From positions 1 to 64,000 of the forward strand of contig CAMCYP010000018.1 of the NCBI GenBank assembly GCA_945885345.1: 64,000 nt of DNA, in the 5' to 3' direction. How positions within the stretch are numbered: the stretch's first letter is position 1; each line of letters begins with the position of its first letter. Shown here one piece after another: positions 26,398 through 36,811 of this stretch. Source of the stretch: Bordetella parapertussis. GTDB lineage: Bacteria > Pseudomonadota > Gammaproteobacteria > Burkholderiales > SG8-41. The notes beneath the pieces were generated by a model. The model searched no databases. It was not told the DNA's origin and saw only the letters and a list, made by a program, of their open reading frames with translations. The translations under genes were made by a program, and so were the position numbers.

Positions 26398-27627
26398 ATG
26401 AACACCCGTCATCGTCCGCAACTGCGGCGGGTATTGTCGCTGCCCCTGATCACGTTTTATGGTCTGGGCACCATCCTCGGCGCAGGTATTTATGTACTGA
26501 TCGGCAAAATTGCCGGCATCGCGGGCTTGTATGCGCCGCTCGCATTCCTGATTGCCGCCGCGGTTGCCGCTCTCACCGGTTTTTCCTACGCCGAGCTGAC
26601 CTCCCGTTATCCGCGCGCCGGTGGCGAATCCATTTATGTCCAGCAAGGGTTCGGTGTCCGTATGCTATCCACGCTCGTCGGATTGCTGGTCGCCACCGCC
26701 GGCCTGGTGTCGGCCGCGACCATCACCCACGGTTTCGTCGGCTATCTGAGTGTTTTTATCGAGTTGCCGGCAACACCGGTCATCTTTGCCGTGGTGCTGG
26801 TACTGGGTGGTCTTGCCATCTGGGGCATCCTCGAGTCGGCATGGGCTGCAGCCATTGCGACCATGATCGAAATTTCAGGTCTGCTGCTGATCATCGCTGT
26901 GGCTTCGCCAAGCCTGGCAACCCTGTCTGCGCGCTGGCCTGAACTGCTGCCTTCCGCCGATGCTGCCGCCTGGTCGGGCATCATGCTCGGTGCTTTTCTT
27001 GCGTTTTATGCCTTTATCGGCTTTGAAGACATGGCCAATGTCGCCGAAGAAGTGCAAGACGCGGCGCGCAATCTGCCGCGGGCTATCCTGTTCTCGCTGG
27101 CGCTGGCCACCTTGCTCTATTTGCTGGTCGCGCTGGTGGCGGTATTGTCGCTGCCGCCGGCACAACTCGCCGCCAGCGCCGCGCCACTGGCACTGATTTT
27201 CGAACACAGCACCGGATATCCGCCGACACTGATTGCCGCAATCAGCCTGTTCGCTGTCGTCAATGGCGCGCTGATCCAGATCATCATGGCATCGCGCATG
27301 CTCTACGGCATGAGCGCAGCAGGCTGGCTGCCGGGTGTGCTCGCGCAGATAAGCCCGCGTACCGGCACACCGGTTGTCGCCACCGTGATTGCCGCATCAG
27401 GCGTCCTGTTGTTTGCGCTGGCGCTGCCGCTCGCCACCCTGGCCAAGGCCACCAGCACCATCGTGCTGGTGGTTTTTGCGCTGGTCAATCTTGCGTTGAT
27501 CAAGATCAAGCGCCGTGATCCGGCGCCGTCCGGTGCGCGGGTGTACGCCGGATGGATCCCCTGGGGAGGATTGTTCCTGTCGCTGGTGCTGCTCTTTTTC
27601 CACCTCGTCATCACCATCCTTGGCTGA
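26398..27627 (+). CDS. APC-superfamily amino acid permease
   Basis: The 409-residue membrane protein has 11-12 helices and the APC motif FYGLGTILGAGIYVLIG in helix 1, followed by ALTGFSYAELTSRYPRAGGE and AFIGFEDMANVAEE. These place it among amino acid/polyamine/organocation permeases, close to the cationic amino acid type. The substrate is unknown. The ATG at 26398 is 22 bases after the ilvD stop, so the two are probably co-transcribed. Confidence 0.9.
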   Translation: MNTRHRPQLRRVLSLPLITFYGLGTILGAGIYVLIGKIAGIAGLYAPLAFLIAAAVAALTGFSYAELTSRYPRAGGESIYVQQGFGVRMLSTLVGLLVATAGLVSAATITHGFVGYLSVFIELPATPVIFAVVLVLGGLAIWGILESAWAAAIATMIEISGLLLIIAVASPSLATLSARWPELLPSADAAAWSGIMLGAFLAFYAFIGFEDMANVAEEVQDAARNLPRAILFSLALATLLYLLVALVAVLSLPPAQLAASAAPLALIFEHSTGYPPTLIAAISLFAVVNGALIQIIMASRMLYGMSAAGWLPGVLAQISPRTGTPVVATVIAASGVLLFALALPLATLAKATSTIVLVVFALVNLALIKIKRRDPAPSGARVYAGWIPWGGLFLSLVLLFFHLVITILG

Positions 27628-27736
27628 CGCCACGCAACCTGTTCGTGTACTGGACGAACGCCACCCGCATTCGGCGAATCCAATCGGCATCGGCTACAAT
27701 CCAGACTTGTTCTGCACTGACCTCCAAGGAGCTTTG

Positions 27737-28045
27737 ATGAAGTTTTTATTTGCGGTGCTTTTCGCCCTCGGTGTATTGGCTGCCGGCAACGCCGCGGCAT
27801 CGGAAAAACTCGCCCAGTCCAGCGGCTGCATGACCTGCCACTCGATCGACCGCAAGGTCATCGGCCCCGGTTACAAGGATATCGCCGCCAAGTACCGCAA
27901 TGACAAAGGCGCTGCAGCCAACCTGGTGAAAAAAGTGAAAGCCGGCGGTTCCGGCGTCTGGGGTTCCACTGCGATGCCGCCGAACGCGCACGTCAAGGAA
28001 GACGACATCAAGACCCTCGTCACCTGGATCCTGACGCTCAAATAG
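27737..28045 (+). CDS. Class I cytochrome c (c551/c552 type)
   Basis: The ATG at 27737 follows AAGGAG and opens a signal peptide (MKFLFAVLFALGVLAAGNAA). The mature protein of about 80 residues has the haem motif CMTCH (C31, C34, H35) and the distal Met ligand in STAMPPN (M80). Small cytochromes like this carry electrons in the periplasm between the bc1 complex and terminal oxidases or reductases. The gene stands alone and has its own terminator. Confidence 0.95.
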   Translation: MKFLFAVLFALGVLAAGNAAASEKLAQSSGCMTCHSIDRKVIGPGYKDIAAKYRNDKGAAANLVKKVKAGGSGVWGSTAMPPNAHVKEDDIKTLVTWILTLK

Positions 28046-28063
28046 CAACCTCGGATGATTCGC

Positions 28064-28091
28064 AAAAAAGCCGGCCTGCGCCGGCTTTTTT
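28064..28091. terminator. Terminator after cytochrome c
   Basis: GCCGGC-CTGC-GCCGGC preceded by six A residues and followed by six T residues, 18 bases past the stop. The flanking A/T runs extend the stem and make it usable in both directions. Confidence 0.92.
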
Positions 28092-28144
28092 GTTACCCGG
28101 CATTCCGCGGGCTGAAATTGACATTGCACCGCCCCCCCCGGATA

Positions 28145-28176
28145 ATCAATAAATCTCTTTCAGTAACAACAAGTTA
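28145..28176 (+). repeat. AT-rich interspersed motif, split degenerate copy
   Basis: ATCAATAAA and ACAACAAGTTA, the two halves of the recurring motif, occur 12 bases apart in the leader of the substrate-binding protein gene. This could be a diverged or interrupted copy, or chance in an AT-rich leader. Confidence 0.25.
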
Positions 28177-28242
28177 ATACGAAATCCGTCACCTGTTGCA
28201 AACCGGGATTGTTCGCCGCACCGACCTCACATTGGAGCCATC

Positions 28243-29475
28243 ATGCACATGCACACACTGCGCCACGTCACCGCGGCACTGATTGCCGCCGTACTGATGA
28301 CTGCCTGTGGCAAGGAAGCACCGCCACCTGCGCCCAAGGTTGAAGCTCCGAAAGCCCCGGAAGTGATGACCGTAAAAATCGGCTCAGCCTCGCCGCTGAC
28401 CGGCCCGCAGGCGCACATCGGCATCGACATCCGCAACGGCGTACAGCTGGCCATTGAGGATCTCAACGCCAAAGGTGTCGAGATCGGCGGCAAAAAAGTG
28501 AAGTTTGAACTGGTGTCCGAGGACGACGAAGCCAACCCGACCAAGGCCACCACGGTCGCGCAGAAGCTGGTCGACGCCAAGGTTGCCGCAGTGGTCGGCC
28601 ACTTCAATTCGGGCGCATCGATTCCAGCGTCCAAAGTCTACGCCGATGCTGGCATACCGCAGATTTCGCCTTCTTCAACCAATCCGGATTACACGCTGAA
28701 GGGATTCAAGACCACGTTCCGCGTGGTCGCGCATGACGGCCAGCAGGGCCCGACCCTCGCCCGATTCGCGGTCGGCAATCTGAAAGCAAAAAACATCGCC
28801 ATCATTGATGACAGCACCGCCTACGGCCAGGGTCTCGCAGACAATTTCGAAAGCACCGTCAAAACCCTGGGTGCAAAAATCATTGCCCGCGAACATACCA
28901 CCGACAAGGACACCGACTTCAAGGCGATCCTGACCAAAATCAAGGGCAAAAAACCCGACCTGATCATGTTCGGCGGCATTGACCCCCAGGCCGCGCCGAT
29001 GATCAAGCAGATGAAGGAACTCGGCATCAAAGCCAGGTTCATTGGTGGTGACGGCATGCAAACGCCCAATTTCATCAAGCTCGCCGGCGACGCCTCCGAC
29101 GGCGCGATGGCTTCGATCCCCGGACTGCCCAAGGATCAGATGCCCGGCGGCAAGGAATTTCTCGAAAAGTACAAGGCCAAGTTCAACCAGGAAGTCGAGT
29201 TGTTCGCACCCATGGGTTATGACGCCGTGTTTGTTTTCGTCGAAGCCATGAAACGCGCCGGCTCCGCCGACCCTGCAAAATTCCTTCCGGAAATCGGCAA
29301 AACCGATTACCAGGGCGTCATCGGCCCGATTGCGTTTGACGATAAGGGCGACCTGAAAAACGGCCCGATCACCATTTATGTGGTCAAGGGCGGCAAATGG
29401 GAGCCACTGGAAGTGGTCAAACCCGAAGTTACAGCAGCAGCCCCGGCGGCAGAATCCGCGACCGAAAAAAAATAA
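28243..29475 (+). CDS. Branched-chain amino acid ABC transporter substrate-binding lipoprotein
   Basis: A 410-residue periplasmic-binding protein of the LivJ/LivK type (Peripla_BP_6 fold). The signal sequence ends in the lipobox LMTACGK, and a Pro/Ala/Lys linker follows (residues about 24-44), so it should be lipid-anchored, unlike classical soluble LivJ. Core motifs are IGSASPLTGPQAHIGIDIRNG, VVGHFNSGASIPAS and ISPSSTNPDYT. The C-terminal tail is Ala/Glu-rich (AAAPAAESATEKK). GGAG precedes the ATG. It is the first gene of the transporter operon; the exact ligand is not known. Confidence 0.93.
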   Translation: MHMHTLRHVTAALIAAVLMTACGKEAPPPAPKVEAPKAPEVMTVKIGSASPLTGPQAHIGIDIRNGVQLAIEDLNAKGVEIGGKKVKFELVSEDDEANPTKATTVAQKLVDAKVAAVVGHFNSGASIPASKVYADAGIPQISPSSTNPDYTLKGFKTTFRVVAHDGQQGPTLARFAVGNLKAKNIAIIDDSTAYGQGLADNFESTVKTLGAKIIAREHTTDKDTDFKAILTKIKGKKPDLIMFGGIDPQAAPMIKQMKELGIKARFIGGDGMQTPNFIKLAGDASDGAMASIPGLPKDQMPGGKEFLEKYKAKFNQEVELFAPMGYDAVFVFVEAMKRAGSADPAKFLPEIGKTDYQGVIGPIAFDDKGDLKNGPITIYVVKGGKWEPLEVVKPEVTAAAPAAESATEKK

Positions 29476-29486
29476 GCAGCGATAAC

Positions 29487-29524
29487 AGACGACAACGGCA
29501 CCCTCCAGGGTGCCGTTGTCGTCT
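29487..29524 (+). promoter_or_regulatory. Strong hairpin between binding-protein and permease genes
   Basis: Arms 29487-29504 and 29507-29524 are perfect 18-bp complements around a tiny loop, with no T-run after them. Hairpins like this after a binding-protein gene usually protect its mRNA end and lower expression of the permease genes. The livH start follows 16 bases later. Confidence 0.8.
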
Positions 29525-29540
29525 ATAGAACCTGTTAACC

Positions 29541-30460
29541 ATGGAAATTTTCGCCCAACAAATCATCAACGGTCTGGTGCTGGGCAGCATCTACGCGTTG
29601 GTCGCGCTGGGCTACACCATGGTCTACGGCATCCTCGGGCTGATCAATTTCGCCCATGGCGACATCACCATGATCGGTGCACTGGTGTCGCTGACCCTGA
29701 TCCAGTTGCTGGCCGCGGCCGGCTTGCCGGCGCCGGTGATACTGCTGCTCGCCGGCGGCGGCGCGGTCATGGTCTGCGCGATTCTCGGCCTGTCGATTGA
29801 ACGCATCGCCTACCGGCCGCTGCGCCGTGCACCAAGGCTGGCGCCGCTGATCACTGCGATCGGCGTGTCGATACTGCTGCAGTATTCCGCAGCATTGATC
29901 TGGGGCAAACAGTACATCGCCCTGCCGGAGATCATCGACCCCACGCAGTTCACCATCTTCGGCGCGCAACTGACCAGCCTGCAGGCGGCGATATTCCTGC
30001 TGGCCTGCCTGATCATGGTGAGCCTGCTGTGGTTCATCAACACCAGCCGCATGGGTCGTGCGATGCGTGCCACAGAACAGAATCCCGACGTCGCCGGACT
30101 GATGGGCGTCAACACCAACACGGTGATTGCCTTCACCTTCGTGCTCGGTTCAGCCATCGGCGCCATCGCCGGGCTGATGGTCGTGCTCTATTACGGGCTG
30201 GGCCATTACTTCATGGGCTTCATGCTCGGACTGAAAGCATTCACCGCTGCCGTACTCGGCGGCATCGGCAACGTCGGCGGCGCAGTGCTGGGCGGACTGC
30301 TGCTCGGTGTCATCGAAAGTCTGGCCTCAGGTTACATCGGAGACCTGACGGGTGGTGTACTCGGCAGCAACTATCGCGACATTTTCGCGTTTCTGGTGCT
30401 GGTACTGGTGCTGGTTCTGCGACCGGCCGGACTGCTCGGGCACCAGGGCGGAGACCGCGT

Positions 30461-30464
<4 letters not shown>
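29541..30464 (+). CDS. livH: Branched-chain amino acid ABC permease LivH
   Basis: A 307-residue inner-membrane permease with eight or so helices. The start MEIFAQQIINGLVLGSIYAL and the conserved GYTMVYGILGLINFAHGDI are typical of LivH, as are RMGRAMRATEQN and the C-terminal VLVLRPAGLLG. With LivM it forms the translocation pore. Its stop overlaps the livM start (ATGA). Confidence 0.95.
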
Positions 30465-31508
<1,044 letters not shown>

Positions 31509-31522
<14 letters not shown>

Positions 31523-32285
31523 GACCCTGCTGTCCGCCACCGGTATCAGCAAACGTTTCGGTGGCCTGACCGCACTGAGCGAAGTGTCGATCAGCGTGCG
31601 CCGCGGCGAAATTTTCGGCTTGATCGGCCCCAACGGCGCGGGCAAAACCACGCTGTTCAATGTGCTGACGGGCCTTTATGCCGCCGATGCCGGCGAGCTG
31701 GTTTTCGACGGGTGGCCCTTCGCCGGCAGCAAACCGCATCAAGTGGCGCAACATGGCATCGCGCGCACCTTCCAGAACATCCGCCTGTTCGGCGGCATGA
31801 CCGCGCTGGAAAACGTCATGGTCGGACGCCACGTACGCACGCGGACCGGCGTGCTCGGGGCGGTTCTGCGCACGCATGGCGCCGCCATCGAAGAACGCGC
31901 AATCACACAGCGCGCCCGTGAACTGCTGGACTATTGCGGGCTTGCGGCGCGCGCCGGAGACCTCGCGCGCGACCTGCCCTATGGCGACCAACGGCGGCTT
32001 GAGATTGCCCGGGCACTGGCCACCGATCCCAAACTGCTGGCCCTCGACGAACCGGCCGCCGGCATGAATGCCACTGAAACCGGCACGCTGCGCAAACTGC
32101 TGGAACGAACCGTCGCCGACGGCACCACGCTGCTGCTCATCGAGCACGACATGAAACTGGTGATGGGTCTGTCGCATCGTGTGGCAGTGCTCGACTACGG
32201 CGAAAAAATTGCGGAAGGCGAGCCCGCCGTGGTGCAACGCGATCCCAAAGTCATCGCTGCCTATCTCGGTGGCACCCTCGCATGA
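31509..32285 (+). CDS. livG: Branched-chain amino acid ABC transporter ATP-binding protein LivG
   Basis: The 258-residue ATPase has Walker [10 protein letters not shown], the Q-loop segment [10 protein letters not shown], the ABC signature in the variant form [15 protein letters not shown], Walker [13 protein letters not shown] and the switch His in LLIEHDM. It overlaps livM by 14 bases and livF by 4, indicating tight coupling. Confidence 0.95.
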
Positions 32286-32995
32286 ACGCCATGTTGACCG
32301 TGCATCAGCTTGAGGTGTCCTACGGCGGCATCAAGGCGGTCAAAGGCATCGACATCATCGTCCGTCATGGCGAACTGGTGGCGCTGATCGGAGCCAATGG
32401 CGCAGGCAAAAGCAGCACGCTGAAAGCCCTCTCCGGCCTGCTCAGGCCCAGCGCCGGACGCATCGACTACGACGGTGCCGAGATCACCGGAAAACCGGCG
32501 TATCATCTGGTGCGGCGCGGTCTGGCCATGGTGCCCGAGGGGCGCGGTGTATTTCCCCGGCTTACGGTTGCGGAAAACCTGGCGATGGGCGCTTACATAC
32601 ATGACGACAAAGCTGCCATTGCGCGTGATTTTGAACGTGCTTATGCGTTGTTTCCGCGACTGGCGGAACGCCGTACTCAATATGCCGGCACATTGTCCGG
32701 CGGTGAACAGCAGATGCTCGCCATGGCGCGCGCGCTGATGTGCCGGCCCCGGCTGCTGCTGCTCGACGAGCCGAGCATGGGGCTGGCGCCTTTGATGGTG
32801 CAGAAAATTTTTGAAACCGTGCGTGCAGTTGCCGCGGAAGGCGTGACCATGCTGCTGGTCGAGCAAAATGCAAAATTGGCACTGGAAACCTGTAACCGCG
32901 GATATGTCATGGAAAGCGGCACCATCGTGCTCGCCGACAATGCGAAGACCCTGTTGTCCAGCCCACAAGTGAGGCAAGCGTATCTTGGAGAATAA
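32282..32995 (+). CDS. livF: Branched-chain amino acid ABC transporter ATP-binding protein LivF
   Basis: The 237-residue ATPase has Walker A GANGAGKSS, MVPEGRGVFPRLTVAENL, the signature LSGGEQQMLAMARAL, Walker B LLLLDEPSMGLAP and the switch His replaced by Gln in LVEQN, all normal for LivF. It closes the transporter set, and the next gene starts inside its last codons. Confidence 0.95.
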   Translation: MNAMLTVHQLEVSYGGIKAVKGIDIIVRHGELVALIGANGAGKSSTLKALSGLLRPSAGRIDYDGAEITGKPAYHLVRRGLAMVPEGRGVFPRLTVAENLAMGAYIHDDKAAIARDFERAYALFPRLAERRTQYAGTLSGGEQQMLAMARALMCRPRLLLLDEPSMGLAPLMVQKIFETVRAVAAEGVTMLLVEQNAKLALETCNRGYVMESGTIVLADNAKTLLSSPQVRQAYLGE

Positions 32996-34865
32996 TCTCG
33001 AAAATAAGCTCAAAAAATCGCCGGCTGCTGCACTGCTGGCACGCGGGCGGGAAATCCTGATGTCCCGCAGGGCAAGGACTCCGCTGACGTTGCTGGTCGC
33101 CGCGGCACTGGTCGCGCTGCTCGGGTTCCTCTACCTGAAAAGCCAGGGTGTTGACTATCGGCGACAGAACGAAATACTCAGCTACCTGCGCGAACTGCGG
33201 GAAATCGATGCGCGCTGGGATCTTGAAGTGCTGCGCGCGCGGGTCGAAGGGGCGTCCGGCAAAGCACGTCCGACCGACGACCGCGGCGCGCGTGCTCCCG
33301 AACTGCTGCGGCGCCTGCAGCAGTCGGCGGCCGACGCCGGAAGTCCGGTGCTCAACAGCAGCCTGCCGACGCTGGTGCAGGCATTCAACCAGAAAATCGA
33401 ACTGATGACCCGTTATCGTGCGGCCAGTGGCATGGTCACGCAATCACTGGGTCGCATGGTTGAATTCGACAACGAAATCGCGGGGCTGGTGCGCGGAGTC
33501 TGGGCCAGTTTTCCGCAGCGCGACCGCCTGATCGCCGTTGAAAGCACCTCGGCGCTGCTGTTCGCCCAGGTCATGCGCTACGCCACCGACCCGAGCGATA
33601 CCCAGCGTAAAAACGTCGAACTGTTCGCCGCTGACCTGCGCAAGGCTGGAATCGGCGTGCCGCCCGCACTGCGCGAAGGCCTGGCCCGCATCGATACCAC
33701 GGTGGAGCAGATACTCGGCGCCAAACCGGTGGAAAACGAACTGTTCCAGAAAATCGCCATTGCTTCCGCAGGGCCCCGCATCGACAGCCTGAACGACGCC
33801 TTCAGCCTTGAAACCGCCGATGTGCAGTCCGACAGCGAGCGTTACCGCATTTACCTGATCGCCTATGCCGGCGCACTGCTGATCCTGATCGGCTGGTTGC
33901 TGTCAAAACTCGCCGTCAGTTACCGCCTGCTCAACGAAGCCAACCGCGTACTCGAATCGCGTGTCGAAGAACGCACTCGTGAACTGTCCGACGCACTGCA
34001 TCAGCTGAAAGAATCCGAGTCGCAGTTGATACAGACTGAAAAAATGTCCTCGCTGGGTCAGATGGTTGCCGGCATCGCGCATGAAATCAACACGCCTCTG
34101 GCCTACGTCAAGAACAGCCTGGGCTCGGTCGCCGGCAAACTGCCTGACGTCAAACAGTTGATTGTCGAAACCAACAAGCTGCTGAAGCTGATGGAAGACA
34201 CCAGCCCAGACCCGGCGCGGTTGCAGGCCAAATACACCTCGGTGCGCGGCCTGATACACCATTTCGCAGAGCAACAGGCGCTGGCCGAGCTCGGCCAGCT
34301 CGCAAACGACGGTCTCTACGGCATCGAACAGATTTCAGAAATTGTGCTCAACCTGAAAAATTTCAGCCGGCTCGACCGCAGCAAGGTCTCGAGTTTCAAC
34401 CTGAACGAAGGTCTCGACAGCGCGCTGATCCTTGCCAAGCACGAGCTGAAACACCTGTCGGTCAAAAAACAGTTCGGCGACATTCCGGCCATCACCTGTT
34501 CGCCCTCGCAGCTGAACCAGGTGTTCCTCAACCTGATCAACAATGCTGCGCAAGCCATCGAATCAGGCGCCGGCGAAATCACGCTCAGCACGCGGATGGA
34601 AGGTGCGGACCATGTTGCCGTCGAAATCGCCGACAATGGCAAGGGCATCCCGCCGGAAATCATGTCCAAGATATTCGACCCGTTTTTCACCACCAAGGCT
34701 GTGGGCAAAGGTACCGGTCTCGGCCTGTCGATTTCGTACAAGATTATCGAGCAGCACGGTGGTAGCATCACCGTTGATTCCACCGTGGGCAAAGGCACCC
34801 GTTTCACGATCGTGCTGCCGCTGACACCACCGGCAACAGCGAACCTGGACGAGCAGCAGGCATGA
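32985..34865 (+). CDS. Membrane-bound sensor histidine kinase
   Basis: A 626-residue kinase. Membrane helices at about residues 32-50 and 287-305 enclose a periplasmic helical region (LRELREIDARWDLEVLRAR) resembling the DAHL type of sensor domain. A coiled coil (VEERTRELSDALHQLKESESQL) leads to the H box GIAHEINTPLAYV (His about 365), then N box NLINNAAQAIES, G1 DNGKGIP, FDPFFTTK and G2 GKGTGLGLS. The start is TTG 32985, inside livF; ATG 33060 is an alternative but lacks no membrane segment either. Its stop overlaps the next gene (ATGA). The signal sensed is unknown. Confidence 0.9.
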   Translation: MENNLENKLKKSPAAALLARGREILMSRRARTPLTLLVAAALVALLGFLYLKSQGVDYRRQNEILSYLRELREIDARWDLEVLRARVEGASGKARPTDDRGARAPELLRRLQQSAADAGSPVLNSSLPTLVQAFNQKIELMTRYRAASGMVTQSLGRMVEFDNEIAGLVRGVWASFPQRDRLIAVESTSALLFAQVMRYATDPSDTQRKNVELFAADLRKAGIGVPPALREGLARIDTTVEQILGAKPVENELFQKIAIASAGPRIDSLNDAFSLETADVQSDSERYRIYLIAYAGALLILIGWLLSKLAVSYRLLNEANRVLESRVEERTRELSDALHQLKESESQLIQTEKMSSLGQMVAGIAHEINTPLAYVKNSLGSVAGKLPDVKQLIVETNKLLKLMEDTSPDPARLQAKYTSVRGLIHHFAEQQALAELGQLANDGLYGIEQISEIVLNLKNFSRLDRSKVSSFNLNEGLDSALILAKHELKHLSVKKQFGDIPAITCSPSQLNQVFLNLINNAAQAIESGAGEITLSTRMEGADHVAVEIADNGKGIPPEIMSKIFDPFFTTKAVGKGTGLGLSISYKIIEQHGGSITVDSTVGKGTRFTIVLPLTPPATANLDEQQA

Positions 34866-36784
34866 CAACCGGTTTTCCCAAAAACATCGGCAAGTACGAG
34901 GTGCAGGGCATCCTTGGCCGCGGCGGCATGGGCGTCGTCTACAAGGCATTCGATCCGGCGATCCACCGCCAGGTGGCCATCAAGACCATCACCAAATCAG
35001 CGATGGACCCTTCGGAACTGCAATATGCCATCGCGCGTTTCCGCCACGAAGCGCAGGCCGTTGGCCGGCTGACCCATCCGCGCATCGCCGCCATTTTCGA
35101 CTATGGCGAAGACCATGACATCGCCTACATCGTGATGGAGTTGGTCAACGGCAAGTCGCTGTACGAACACCTGCAGAACAAGGCCAAATTCGAACTGGCG
35201 GAAATCGGCGAAATCATCCGCCAGCTGCTTGATGGTCTGGGTTACGCCCACGCCCAGGGCGTGGTTCATCGCGACGTCAAACCCTCCAACATCCTGATCA
35301 ACGATGACGGCCGTATCAAGATCAGCGATTTCGGCATCGCCCACCTCGATTCATCCTCGCTGACCCAGATCGGCGAAATCATGGGGTCACCGGGCTACAT
35401 GTCGCCGGAACAATTCACCGGCGATGAACCCGACGCACGCACCGACATTTACGCCGCCGGCGTCATTGCCTACGAACTGCTGGCGAACCGCAAGCCGTTC
35501 ATCGGCAGCAACGTCGAAATCATGCGCCAGGTGATCAGCGACCGCCCCGTCAACCCATCGGATTTCAACCCGCAGATTTCGATACAGCTCGACTGGGCCA
35601 CCCAAAAGGCGCTGGCTAAAAAACGCGAGGACCGCTTCCAGTCGGCACGTGAATTTGCGCTGGCGTTCGTACAAGGTATCGCCGCCAGCCTGCGCACCAG
35701 CAAAGTCTCCGCAGCAGAGGAGGCCGCCGAAGCGCCGACGCAGCGCCTGGATCCGAAACTGGTCTCGGCCGCGCGGATGATCTCCGGCATGCAGGCCGCC
35801 AAAGCGGCGGCCCAGTCCGCGCCGGCAACAGCAGCGTCAGCAGCGACACCGGCGGTCGCATCGACATTCGACACCGGCGGCAAAAAGGCAAAGTTGCTGT
35901 TCGTCGATGATGAAGAACGCATCCTCAATGCGCTGCGTTCAGTGTTCCGTGCCAACTACAACGTATTCACCGCAAGCAGCGGCCCGGAAGCGATGGAATT
36001 CCTGAAACGCTTCCGCCCGCACGTGGTCATCAGCGACCAGCGCATGCCGGAAATGACCGGTGTTGAATTCCTGCGCCAGGTCAAGGATTTCGCGCCACAG
36101 ACGGTGCGCATCCTGCTCACCGGTTATTCGGACCTTGCCTCCATCGTTGGCTCAATCAATGACGGTGAAGTGTTCCGCTTCATCAGCAAACCCTGGGACA
36201 ACGCCGAAATCCAGAAAACCATCGGCGAAGCCGCGGCCATCGCCATCGAACTCGCCGACATGGCGGCAGCGCCGGTCATCGTGCCTGACAAACTCGGCAG
36301 CGGCATCCTGGTGCTGAACCCCGATCAGAGCGTGTTCCGTGCCGTCAGCGAACTGATGGGCAGCGTCTGCCCGGTGCTGCATGCGCCGGACATGGAGCGC
36401 GCGCTGGCAATCCTCACGGAAACAGAAATCGCCGTGATCATCGCCGACATCCGCAGCGGCGACCAGAAATCCGTGGCTACCTTCAAGCTGCTGAAACAGG
36501 ATCACCCGGAAATCCTCGCCATCCTGACTACCGAGGCCTCGGATTCGGAACTGGTAATCGATTTGATCAACCAGGCCCAGGTGTTCCGCTTCCTCAGCAA
36601 GCCGCTGAACCTGAAACTGCTGCAGCAGCATGTGCATGCCGCGCTGGCGCGTTACCAGTCGTTCCGCAAAACGCCCAAACTGCTGAAACAGCACAAAGTG
36701 GCGGCGGCACAATCGTCCGATGCCTCGATGCTCGGCCAGTTGCGCGAACGGCTGCGTTCGGTCAAGTCCTGGCTTGGGGTCTGA
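34862..36784 (+). CDS. Ser/Thr protein kinase fused to two receiver domains
   Basis: A 640-residue cytosolic protein. Residues about 10-275 are a Hanks-type kinase: glycine loop GRGGMGVV, VAIK lysine, HRDVKPSN (catalytic Asp about 138), DFG (about 156) and GSPGYMSPEQ. After an Ala-rich linker, residues about 341-455 form a receiver domain with VDDEE, phosphoacceptor ISDQRMPEMTG (Asp about 390), LTGY and ISKPWD. A second receiver (about 480-605) keeps the Asp in IIADIR and Lys in LSKPLN but has NP in place of the acidic pair. It is coupled to the histidine kinase, which probably phosphorylates the receivers. Confidence 0.92.
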   Translation: MTTGFPKNIGKYEVQGILGRGGMGVVYKAFDPAIHRQVAIKTITKSAMDPSELQYAIARFRHEAQAVGRLTHPRIAAIFDYGEDHDIAYIVMELVNGKSLYEHLQNKAKFELAEIGEIIRQLLDGLGYAHAQGVVHRDVKPSNILINDDGRIKISDFGIAHLDSSSLTQIGEIMGSPGYMSPEQFTGDEPDARTDIYAAGVIAYELLANRKPFIGSNVEIMRQVISDRPVNPSDFNPQISIQLDWATQKALAKKREDRFQSAREFALAFVQGIAASLRTSKVSAAEEAAEAPTQRLDPKLVSAARMISGMQAAKAAAQSAPATAASAATPAVASTFDTGGKKAKLLFVDDEERILNALRSVFRANYNVFTASSGPEAMEFLKRFRPHVVISDQRMPEMTGVEFLRQVKDFAPQTVRILLTGYSDLASIVGSINDGEVFRFISKPWDNAEIQKTIGEAAAIAIELADMAAAPVIVPDKLGSGILVLNPDQSVFRAVSELMGSVCPVLHAPDMERALAILTETEIAVIIADIRSGDQKSVATFKLLKQDHPEILAILTTEASDSELVIDLINQAQVFRFLSKPLNLKLLQQHVHAALARYQSFRKTPKLLKQHKVAAAQSSDASMLGQLRERLRSVKSWLGV

Positions 36785-36811
36785 CACCGCAGCCAGGGTA
36801 AGGGCTACGCC

